Shown: positions 5,788 through 11,171 of the stretch, piece by piece
Layout of the letters: each line of letters starts with the position of its first letter
How positions within the stretch are numbered: the first letter of the stretch is position 1
DNA from: Christensenella sp. UBA941
GTDB taxonomy: Bacteria; Bacillota; Clostridia; Christensenellales; UBA941
Length of the DNA stretch: 11,171 nucleotides
Direction: 5' to 3'
Assembly: GCA_002293365.1 (NCBI GenBank)
Contig: DBDD01000231.1
Span: 1 to 11,171, forward strand
Notes under the pieces: model-generated
Databases searched by the model: none
What the model was told of the DNA's origin: nothing
The model's input: the letters and a program-made list of their open reading frames with translations, nothing else
Position numbers and translations under genes: made by a program

Positions 5788-6366
5788 TTATTCGGTCGCG
5801 GGCGATTCATGAATCGCCCCTAAAGCCTCAATTTTATCGATACAATCCTGCGCCCATTTTGCTGTCGTTTTCGTCTGCACGACGCCGTATTCCAGCGTCA
5901 TCTCCCAATATAGGCGCTTATGTTCGCCTTCCGCGACCATCGCCGCATAGCAGCCTATGTTTTCCATAATGTGCGCGGGGTAGGCTTCGATGGCGGCTAG
6001 GCACCGATCCCTAACGGATTTGAGCATTTCGAGCGTAGCCTCTCTGTCGTCAGCTCCGAAGAATACGCGCATTAAAAGCGCCTCGTGGGGGTAATCGAAC
6101 GGCGGGGTACGTTCACTCAGCCAGCGGCCATACTCGCCGCGCCCGCGTTCGGTAATTTCGTATATGCGCTTATTCGGGCGCTTATCCTGCACGACGCTTC
6201 GTGACTTGACCCAGCCCTTTTTTTCCATACGTCCAAGCTCGCGATAGATTTGGCTCGACTGCGCGTGCCAAAAGTTGTTTAACGAATCCTCGAAAATCTT
6301 CGTCAAGTCGTAACCCGTCGCGTCGATATAGCTCAACAGGCCCAATAATCCATAAGGGAGCGACAA
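5788..6366 (-). CDS. PadR family transcriptional repressor
   Basis: A 192-residue regulator with an N-terminal winged helix (SLPYGLLGLLSY, ATGYDLTKIF, FWHAQSSQIYREL, basic wing to about residue 75) and a C-terminal helical dimerisation domain, as in PadR proteins with the long (Vir_act_alpha_C-like) C-terminus. The open frame runs to 6606, but that part crosses the promoter. The TTG at 6366 lies eight bases after GAGG and gives the usual PadR start MSLPYGLLGL. The ATG at 6372 is only two bases from GAGG and is less likely. The gene sits directly under a 30-bp palindrome that covers its own promoter, and it heads the flavoprotein/NapH operon, so it probably represses itself and that operon until a small aromatic or redox-active ligand binds (inference from the family). 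The last ten or so residues (GAIHESPATE) are encoded by a palindromic repeat, so the ancestral C-terminus was probably altered. Confidence 0.87.
   Translation of the reverse strand: MSLPYGLLGLLSYIDATGYDLTKIFEDSLNNFWHAQSSQIYRELGRMEKKGWVKSRSVVQDKRPNKRIYEITERGRGEYGRWLSERTPPFDYPHEALLMRVFFGADDREATLEMLKSVRDRCLAAIEAYPAHIMENIGCYAAMVAEGEHKRLYWEMTLEYGVVQTKTTAKWAQDCIDKIEALGAIHESPATE
5799..5824. repeat. Palindromic TAGGGGCGA-type element inside the padR 3' end
   Basis: GGGCGATTCA and TGAATCGCCC (5802-5821) make a perfect 20-bp palindrome, followed by CCTAAA so that the minus strand reads TTTAGGGGCGATTC. This matches the ends of the 3627-3747 element and the tRNA-leader palindrome. It lies in frame in padR and just upstream of the AAGGAGG of the next gene. 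Confidence 0.7.
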
Positions 6367-6378
6367 ATGCATCACCTC

Positions 6379-6408
6379 GTCATATATTATACTAGTATAA
6401 TATATGAC
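6379..6408. promoter_or_regulatory. Perfect 30-bp palindrome, probable PadR operator
   Basis: The half-site GTCATATATTATACT (6379-6393) is followed without a gap by its exact complement (6394-6408). It covers the -10 and start-point region of the padR promoter and ends next to the padR ribosome binding site. A dimeric regulator such as PadR would bind it and block its own operon. Transcribed, it would also form a 5' hairpin. Confidence 0.75.
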
Positions 6409-6425
6409 TGATTGCATATTGTCAA
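6397..6425 (-). promoter_or_regulatory. Promoter of the padR operon
   Basis: On the minus strand, TTGACA (6425-6420) is followed after exactly 17 bp by TATTAT (6402-6397), matching consensus at 6/6 and 5/6 positions. The -10 lies within the 30-bp palindrome, so operator binding would exclude RNA polymerase. Confidence 0.75.
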
Positions 6426-6492
6426 TAATCTTATTGCTTGTTACCATTAAAATATATTTATTGCAATTATACGTATCCCGGAGGAACCCGAA

Positions 6493-8874
6493 TTGGAGCC
6501 CATTCGCCTTTCGGTACGGACAATTACGGAATTTGTGCTTCGATGCGGAGATATCGAAAGCCGTTTTGTCGACCCGAATACGATGTGGCAAGGCGGTAGA
6601 TCCCATAGAAAGCTACAGGCGGAGATGGGGCCGGATTATCAAAAAGAAGTCAAGCTAACCTTGCATACTGAAGTAGACGGCATCTCAATCCAATTGAACG
6701 GACGGGCGGACGGCGTTATCTATCTGGACGATCGTCTGCTCGTGGACGAGATAAAAACGACGACCATGCCGCTCGAAAAGCTGTTTGAACAAAAGGAACT
6801 GCACATCGGGCAAGCCGTCTGCTATGCGCACATGCTGCTCCAAACGCTTGCCTCTCCGCCCAGAGCCGTCACAATACAGCTTACTTACTATCAATTAAAT
6901 ACGGAAGATAAGATTATCCATCAATTCGAGTATACATCCGGCGAAATTGCCGAGTATTTCGGCTCGCTAATGGCGCGCTACGCCGTTTGGCTCCGGTTCG
7001 AGCGGGATTGGCGGCAAACTAGAGACGCATCCATACAAGAAACGGGCTTCCCGTATCCCGCCTACAGGAAGGGGCAGCGAGAGATGGCCGTGGCCGTATA
7101 CCGAACAATTGAACGCGAAAAAAAGCTCTACGCGCAAGCTCCGACGGGAATCGGCAAAACGCTTTCGACGCTGTTTCCTTCCATAAAAGCGCTTGGCGAA
7201 AGCCTCGGAGATAAAATATTCTACCTTACGGCAAAGGTCGTCACGCGCACCGTCGCGATGGAATGCGCGTCCTTACTCGGCGCGAACGGGCTTCGCCTAA
7301 AAAGCGTTACGCTGCGCGCCAAAGAAAAGATATGCTTTTGCAAGGAAGTCAGATGTTCGCCCGAGCATTGCGAATACGCCAAGGGGCATTATGATCGCAT
7401 CAATGATGCGCTTTTAGAGCTTTTGAACCGCGAGGATCTAATTACGCCGGCGCATATCGAGGAAGCCGCGCGCGAACACCGCGTATGCCCGTTTGAAATG
7501 GCGCTCGACCTGACTTTATGGGCGGATCTGATCATTTGCGACTACAACCACGTCTTCGATCCGATGGCGTCGCTAAAGCGCTTCTTCGGCGACGACGAGG
7601 CGCAGGGGGAGTATATATTCCTTGTGGATGAAGCGCATAATCTGCCGGATCGCGTGAGGGACATGTATTCCGCCGACATCCGGCGTACGGAGTTCAGCCG
7701 GGCGCAGCGCGGGCTGCGCGGGAGAAGCTCCGCTGCGAAGAGGCTTAGAAAAGCGCTTGCGAATATCGTATTGTGCTTTGCCGTCCTCCACGAGGGGATG
7801 GAAGGCGACTGCCGGGTGGACGAAGCGCCGCTGCCCGGGCTAATCGCCTCGGCAAACGAGTTCATGATCGCCGCGCCCGATTGGCTCGCGCGCGAGCAGG
7901 CGAATCCAATGCAAAAAAGCATACTCGAGTTGTATTTTAACGTAATGGCATTTGCCGCTGTCGCGGAAAATTACGACGACCGCTACGCCACTATTGTCGA
8001 GCGGGAAAACTCCGATACCGTTTATACCCTCTTTTGCGTCGATCCGTCCGCGATAGCCGCTAAGCGCCTCGGCCTCGGCCGGGCGTGCGTACTATTTTCC
8101 GCGACGCTGACTCCGCTGCCTTACTACCGCGATATCCTGGGCGGAACGGACGAGGATTATCTTATCTCGCTGCCGTCGCCATTCGCCCCGGAGCGCCTCC
8201 TGCTCTTAGCTCACCGCGGAATTTCCACTAAATACCGGCATCGCGAAAGGAGCGCGGTTTCCGTCGCCGAAGCCGTCGCGCTCACAATCGGCGCGGCAAA
8301 AGGCAATTACATCGTCTACTTTCCGTCCTACGCCTATATGAAGCAGGTGTACGAGATTTTTACGCGCCTGCTGCCGGATGTTTCAACGCTCGTACAGGAC
8401 AGCGCGATGACTGAAGACGACCGGGCGCGGTTTCTTTCGCGCTTCGCCGCGGATAATCCGGACACGCTGGTCGGCTTTTGCGTGCTCGGCGGCAGCTTTT
8501 CCGAAGGGATCGACTTAAAGGGCGAAAGGCTTATCGGCGCGGTCGTCGTGGGCGTCGGGCTTCCGGAAATAAACCTGCGCTCGGATCTAATCCGCGATTA
8601 TTACGACCGCGTCCGCGAGCCCGGCAGTGAATATAGGCATAGCCACGGATTCGAATATGCCTACGTATTCCCGGGTATGAACAAGATTTTACAGGCGGCA
8701 GGCCGCGTCATTCGGTCTGATGAAGATTCCGGCATTGTTCTGCTTATCGACAGCCGGTTCGGTACTCCCGAATACCGCCGGCTATATCCGGCGCATTGGG
8801 CGTCTTCTATACGATATATCAAAAATCAAAATGAATGGTCGACGTTATTAGCCGAGCGTTTCACAAAAAAATAG
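6493..8874 (+). CDS. Cas4/RecB-like nuclease fused to XPD/DinG-type helicase
   Basis: A 793-residue cytosolic protein. Residues about 1-170 form a PD-(D/E)xK nuclease domain: GRADG with Asp73, DEIK with Glu86 and Lys88, and GQAVCY with Gln107 and Tyr111, the Cas4/RecB-type motif III. A superfamily 2 helicase of the XPD/DinG group follows: Walker A APTGIGKT at 216-223, DEAH at 379-382, SATLTPL around 536, GGSFSEGIDL around 666 and the arginine-finger motif QAAGRVIR at 734-741. Between Walker A and DEAH lie Cys281, 283, 288, 293 and 332, placed where XPD/DinG enzymes bind a 4Fe-4S cluster. It should unwind and cut DNA in an ATP-dependent way, in repair or handling of unusual structures. The TTG start has GGAGG eight bases before it, an especially clear site. 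It is divergent from padR with a 126-bp gap. No separate nuclease partner is nearby. Confidence 0.88.
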   Translation: MEPIRLSVRTITEFVLRCGDIESRFVDPNTMWQGGRSHRKLQAEMGPDYQKEVKLTLHTEVDGISIQLNGRADGVIYLDDRLLVDEIKTTTMPLEKLFEQKELHIGQAVCYAHMLLQTLASPPRAVTIQLTYYQLNTEDKIIHQFEYTSGEIAEYFGSLMARYAVWLRFERDWRQTRDASIQETGFPYPAYRKGQREMAVAVYRTIEREKKLYAQAPTGIGKTLSTLFPSIKALGESLGDKIFYLTAKVVTRTVAMECASLLGANGLRLKSVTLRAKEKICFCKEVRCSPEHCEYAKGHYDRINDALLELLNREDLITPAHIEEAAREHRVCPFEMALDLTLWADLIICDYNHVFDPMASLKRFFGDDEAQGEYIFLVDEAHNLPDRVRDMYSADIRRTEFSRAQRGLRGRSSAAKRLRKALANIVLCFAVLHEGMEGDCRVDEAPLPGLIASANEFMIAAPDWLAREQANPMQKSILELYFNVMAFAAVAENYDDRYATIVERENSDTVYTLFCVDPSAIAAKRLGLGRACVLFSATLTPLPYYRDILGGTDEDYLISLPSPFAPERLLLLAHRGISTKYRHRERSAVSVAEAVALTIGAAKGNYIVYFPSYAYMKQVYEIFTRLLPDVSTLVQDSAMTEDDRARFLSRFAADNPDTLVGFCVLGGSFSEGIDLKGERLIGAVVVGVGLPEINLRSDLIRDYYDRVREPGSEYRHSHGFEYAYVFPGMNKILQAAGRVIRSDEDSGIVLLIDSRFGTPEYRRLYPAHWASSIRYIKNQNEWSTLLAERFTKK

Positions 8875-8919
8875 TGGTCGTTTTTGTCGATACGGCATAT
8901 AATTAATCTAACGCTTTAT

Positions 8920-8947
8920 CTGACATGCTATTTTATATTAATATACT
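8920..8947 (+). promoter_or_regulatory. Candidate promoter of the LRR protein gene
   Basis: CTGACA (8920-8925) is followed by a 16-bp spacer and TATACT (8942-8947), each matching five of six consensus positions. A TATAAT at 8898-8903 is an alternative -10, but its -35 is poor. The gene begins about 55 bases after the expected start point. Confidence 0.4.
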
Positions 8948-9008
8948 AACCATACGCGTTATAAACTATTCTCGTACAGGCGGGTACTGAAAATGGAGGT
9001 TGGCCGCA

Positions 9009-10184
9009 ATGGCAATCGTTCGAAAATTCAACGCCCTTCTTATTGCTTTGGCTTTAGCTTTTTGTCTAATCCAAATACTCCCACAAGAAGCGAGAGCCCT
9101 TGCCGAAGGCCTTACCGTGACAGTCACGCGGAATCAGACGCTTAAGGACGCATTAGCTCACGCGCGATATCTAACAAAAAAAGGCTTTGTAAAAATTACG
9201 GCGCTGACGATCGTTACCGATCCGGACGTGGCGCTTACCGGAGAGGATTTTTCTTTCATTATCGAAAATTTAAGCGAATTAACCGCGCTAGATATCTCTG
9301 CGGCCGCGCTTACGGCCGGCGGGATACCGCCCTCTGCGCTAAGAGGCTGCGAAACGCTAAAAAGCATCAAACTGCCAAGCAGCTTGGTATCCATAGGTTC
9401 CCGTGCGTTTGACGGCTGCGCGAAGCTCCGGGAAATAACCTTGCCCGAAGGCTTAAAAACGATCGGTGAGAGGGCTTTTGCCGGCTGCGCAGCCATCACG
9501 GAAATCTATATCCCGAAAAGCGTGACGCTGATCGGCGAGATGGCGTTTCGCGGCTGTAAAAACCTAGCAAGCGTTTCAGTAGAAGACGAAAACACCGGCT
9601 ACCAATCGGTAAACGGCGTTTTATATACGCGCGACAGTATCGAATTGCATACCTACCCGCCGGGCAAGAAGGGCGCTATTAGCGTCTTGCCCGGCACGAA
9701 AGCTATTCCTCCATACGCCTTCGCCGATTGCGGCCCGAATTTGACGGGGATAACGTTGCCGGAAGGCTTAGAAACGATAGGCGAGTATGCGTTTAGCGGA
9801 TGCACGCAACTCAGCCGCATCACGATTCCCGAAGGCGTGGGCAGTATCGAATACGCGTTTAGCGGATGTTCCTCGCTGGAGAGCGTGACGCTGCCCAAAA
9901 GCCTGTATTTCATCGGGTGGGAAACCTTTTCCGGCTGTAAATCGCTAAAAGAAATCACTTTTGCCGGGCCGATCGAGCGAATCGGTCCACTCGCATTTGA
10001 AAAGTGTACATCGCTCACCGACGTCCATTTCAAGACCTATTTCCCCTCGTCTAAGATCAGAAGCGACGCGTTTAAGGGGTGTTCAAAACTAAAGACCATA
10101 CACGTCCCCGCTGGAACCGCCGCCAATTTCCGGCCGCAGCTTCGAGGAAAGATCGGTTCCGCGCGCATCGTCGAGGAGGAGTAA
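9009..10184 (+). CDS. Secreted BspA-type leucine-rich repeat protein (LRR_5)
   Basis: A 391-residue exported protein. Residues 1-30 form a typical Sec signal peptide (Arg/Lys near the start, hydrophobic core LLIALALAFCLIQIL, cleavage expected after EARA). From about residue 105 to 370 run LRR_5 (BspA-type) repeats of about 23 residues with the pattern I-LP-L--IG--AF-GC--L. They are broken at about 190-235 by an insert with NGVLYTRD, an arrangement often seen in this family. No LPXTG, transmembrane tail, dockerin or SLH domain is present, so it is probably released or held non-covalently. Such proteins mediate surface or protein contacts; the partner is unknown. The ATG at 9009 is nine bases after GGAGG; a TTG at 9000 touches that site and is rejected. 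One repeat near 280 (GSIEYAF) is a residue short of its neighbours. Its end is 10 bp from convergent ridA. Confidence 0.88.
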   Translation: MAIVRKFNALLIALALAFCLIQILPQEARALAEGLTVTVTRNQTLKDALAHARYLTKKGFVKITALTIVTDPDVALTGEDFSFIIENLSELTALDISAAALTAGGIPPSALRGCETLKSIKLPSSLVSIGSRAFDGCAKLREITLPEGLKTIGERAFAGCAAITEIYIPKSVTLIGEMAFRGCKNLASVSVEDENTGYQSVNGVLYTRDSIELHTYPPGKKGAISVLPGTKAIPPYAFADCGPNLTGITLPEGLETIGEYAFSGCTQLSRITIPEGVGSIEYAFSGCSSLESVTLPKSLYFIGWETFSGCKSLKEITFAGPIERIGPLAFEKCTSLTDVHFKTYFPSSKIRSDAFKGCSKLKTIHVPAGTAANFRPQLRGKIGSARIVEEE

Positions 10185-10194
10185 TATTATTCTT

Positions 10195-10578
10195 CTACTC
10201 GTAGCTGGCGACCAGCTCGATTTCTACCAAGGCGCTCTTGGGCAGCTCCTTGACGGCAAAAGTCGCGCGCGCGGGTAATACTTCTCCATTGAAATATTCG
10301 GCGTATATGCCGTTTAATACGGCGAAATCCCCCATATCCGCGAGCAGCACCGTCGTCTTAACGACGTTATTAAAGCCTAGCCCTTCGCTTTCAAGGATCG
10401 CCAAAAGGTTTTTAAAAACTCGATGCGCTTGCTCCGCAATGCCGCATTCGACCATCGCGCCGGTCTCGGGCACGAGCGGCGTCTGCCCCGAAACGAACAG
10501 CAAGCTGCCCGTGCGTACCGCCTGGGAATACGGCCCTATCGCGGCGGGGGCGTTGTTTGTATGTATTCTTTTATTCAT
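10195..10578 (-). CDS. ridA: RidA family 2-iminobutanoate/2-iminopropanoate deaminase
   Basis: A 127-residue protein, the normal length for RidA/YjgF/UK114. RidA trimers hydrolyse reactive enamine/imine intermediates released by PLP enzymes such as threonine dehydratase to 2-oxo acids and ammonia, protecting other PLP enzymes. The key residues are present: the N-terminal APAAIGPYSQA segment with Tyr17, FVSGQTPL near 28-35, Arg in PARATFAV (about residue 104), which binds the substrate carboxylate, and Glu in VEIELVA near the end. The ATG is preceded by AAAGGGTG with about eight bases of spacing. It lies downstream of tRNA-Thr on the same strand and converges on the LRR gene with only 10 bp between, and no terminator is seen there. 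The aminotransferase in this window is a possible source of substrates but is too far away to be an operon partner. Confidence 0.92.
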   Translation of the reverse strand: MNKRIHTNNAPAAIGPYSQAVRTGSLLFVSGQTPLVPETGAMVECGIAEQAHRVFKNLLAILESEGLGFNNVVKTTVLLADMGDFAVLNGIYAEYFNGEVLPARATFAVKELPKSALVEIELVASYE

Positions 10579-10628
10579 CTTCTACACCCTTTCAGATTCA
10601 TTTAAAAAAGATTTGTTACTATGCGAAA

Positions 10629-10657
10629 ATTCGCAAACCGCGGCAAGATTTGCGAAT
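10629..10657 (-). terminator. Hairpin between tRNA-Thr and ridA, possible terminator
   Basis: ATTCGCAAA (10629-10637) pairs with TTTGCGAAT (10649-10657) over a loop of 11. On the minus strand the stem ends in AATTTTCGC, giving a short T-run. It would end the tRNA transcript before ridA. A smaller inverted repeat, AGTCCT-TT-AGGACT, lies nearer to the tRNA at about 10662-10675. Confidence 0.45.
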
Positions 10658-10679
10658 CTGAGAGTCCTTTAGGACTATT

Positions 10680-10755
<76 letters not shown>

Positions 10756-10762
10756 ATATTTT

Positions 10763-10782
10763 TAGGGGGATCAATCCCCCTA
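10763..10782. repeat. Palindrome in the tRNA-Thr leader
   Basis: TAGGGGGAT and ATCCCCCTA flank a two-base centre, nine pairs in all. It sits eight bases upstream of the mature tRNA 5' end and downstream of the probable promoter, so it would be transcribed as part of the precursor. It resembles the other TAGGGG palindromes in this window. Confidence 0.65.
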
Positions 10783-10814
10783 TGGCCTGAACTAACAGGT
10801 TTTACGCAAGTGAG

Positions 10815-10843
10815 ATTATACAACAGCCGCAAGAATATTACAA
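10815..10843 (-). promoter_or_regulatory. Promoter of tRNA-Thr
   Basis: On the minus strand, TTGTAA (10843-10838) has a 17-bp spacer to a perfect TATAAT (10820-10815). The expected start point near 10808 leaves a leader of about 50 bases before the tRNA, containing the palindrome at 10763-10782. Confidence 0.65.
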
Positions 10844-10904
10844 GCACAAATTTTCTCCGGCTGCAGCGGTCCGTGGCCGTCTGCCATTCAAAACGCATAT
10901 ATCT

Positions 10905-10941
10905 TGTATTCCGCATTGGGCTTCGCCCAATGCGGAATACA
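10905..10941. repeat. Long hairpin, family A, right copy
   Basis: A perfect 17-bp stem (TGTATTCCGCATTGGGC and its complement) with loop TTC. The core CCGCA..GGGCTTCGCCC..TGCGG is shared with 56-94, while the outer bases differ but remain paired. It is the second of two hairpins after cheW on the minus strand. Confidence 0.8.
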
Positions 10942-10948
10942 TAACATT

Positions 10949-10983
10949 AACACTGTTGCGCGGCTACGCCGCGCAACAGTGTT
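10949..10983 (-). terminator. Long hairpin, family B, right copy; probable cheW terminator
   Basis: A perfect 16-bp stem (AACACTGTTGCGCGGC and its complement) with loop TAC, beginning 23 bases after the cheW stop on the minus strand and followed there by AATGTTATG. The T-run is weak, so termination is likely rather than certain. It shares its GTTGCG..GGC core with 18-50. Confidence 0.6.
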
Positions 10984-11006
10984 CGATTTAAAGACATTTT
11001 GTCTGT

Positions 11007-11171
11007 CTAGGGCAGCATGGCAAAGCCGTCTTGCGCGAAGACTTTGTAAACGTCGAGCAAGAGGCGCACGCCGTCGCCGACTTTGCCTATGCCCTTTATA
11101 TACTCGTTGTTGGCTCCATAACCGGTCTTTGGCGGTAAAACCGTGTTTTCGTCGGAAATATCCACGACCTC
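11007..11171 (-). CDS. cheW: CheW chemotaxis coupling protein, C-terminal part (cut by the window edge)
   Basis: The last 54 codons and TAG stop of a minus-strand gene that enters from the right edge. The sequence EVVDISDENTVLPP, NNEYIKGIGKVGDGV and RLLLDVYKVF is the conserved end of CheW domains: the EV.DI strand, the EYIKGIGK turn and the final LLLD strand. CheW links chemoreceptors to the CheA kinase in the cytoplasmic signalling array, so the organism is probably motile. A stand-alone CheW is favoured because the protein ends about 14 residues after this final strand. The end of a CheA or CheV-like protein is possible but less likely. The start, RBS and upstream neighbours lie outside the window. 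Confidence 0.85.
   Translation of the reverse strand, partial: EVVDISDENTVLPPKTGYGANNEYIKGIGKVGDGVRLLLDVYKVFAQDGFAMLP

Noticed and set aside
5772..5810. Flavoprotein start at the ATG in the palindrome (5810)
   Set aside because: It lacks a ribosome binding site and overlaps padR, while the GTG at 5771 has AAGGAGG at good spacing and begins at the first beta strand.
6367..6606. Longer PadR N-terminus starting at 6606
   Set aside because: It would run through the operon promoter, the 30-bp palindrome and the start of the divergent helicase gene, and adds no PadR-like sequence.
7542..7922. 126-codon minus-strand open frame within the helicase gene
   Set aside because: It is antisense to the DEAH region of the helicase and has no domain or ribosome binding site.
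8875..9008. Possible terminator or small gene between helicase and LRR genes
   Set aside because: No stable hairpin with a T-run and no open frame with a ribosome binding site was seen; only a candidate promoter.
10238..10672. 144-codon plus-strand open frame over ridA
   Set aside because: It is antisense to a clear RidA protein and has no recognisable domain.

Overview
The window looks like a chromosomal segment of an anaerobic, probably motile member of the Clostridia. The evidence is the sharp GGAGG-type ribosome binding sites with TTG and GTG starts, a PadR regulator, 4Fe-4S and flavin redox proteins, a BspA-type secreted leucine-rich protein, and the end of a cheW gene. Base composition is moderate (about half G+C by eye). 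The exception is the gene at 2545-3597, which is visibly richer in A+T. The species cannot be named from the sequence alone.

Layout. Positions 1-95 hold two long hairpins. They lie downstream of a minus-strand pair: a PLP aminotransferase (1190-2380), then an FMN-dependent alpha-hydroxy-acid oxidoreductase with a cysteine-rich N-terminus (117-1130). Divergent from the aminotransferase is a single-chain regulator at 2545-3597 made of an HTH, a GHKL ATPase and a STAS-like DUF4325 domain. A 121-bp repeat element (3627-3747) follows. Next comes a tightly packed minus-strand operon: PadR repressor (5788-6366), a flavoprotein with a compact cysteine motif (5217-5771), a second flavodoxin-like oxidoreductase (4570-5220), and a NapH-like membrane ferredoxin (3743-4573). 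The last three are joined by ATGA overlaps, and the operon promoter is buried in a perfect 30-bp palindrome. Divergent from it is a large Cas4/RecB-like nuclease fused to an XPD/DinG-type helicase (6493-8874). A secreted LRR_5 protein (9009-10184) follows, then minus-strand ridA (10195-10578), tRNA-Thr(GGU), a second pair of long hairpins, and the C-terminus of CheW running off the right edge.

How the genes may work together. The PadR operon reads as a small self-regulated electron-transfer or detoxification module, with two flavoproteins and a membrane Fe-S protein under a ligand-sensing repressor. The aminotransferase and hydroxy-acid enzyme could interconvert amino, keto and hydroxy acids. 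The HTH-ATPase-STAS protein is the natural candidate to control the promoter region it shares with the aminotransferase.

The most unusual non-coding feature is the number of palindromic elements. There are two hairpin families that occur as pairs at both ends of the window. There is also a TAGGGG(C)GA...TC(G)CCCC(TA) family, seen at the napH stop codon, inside the PadR C-terminus, and in the tRNA leader.
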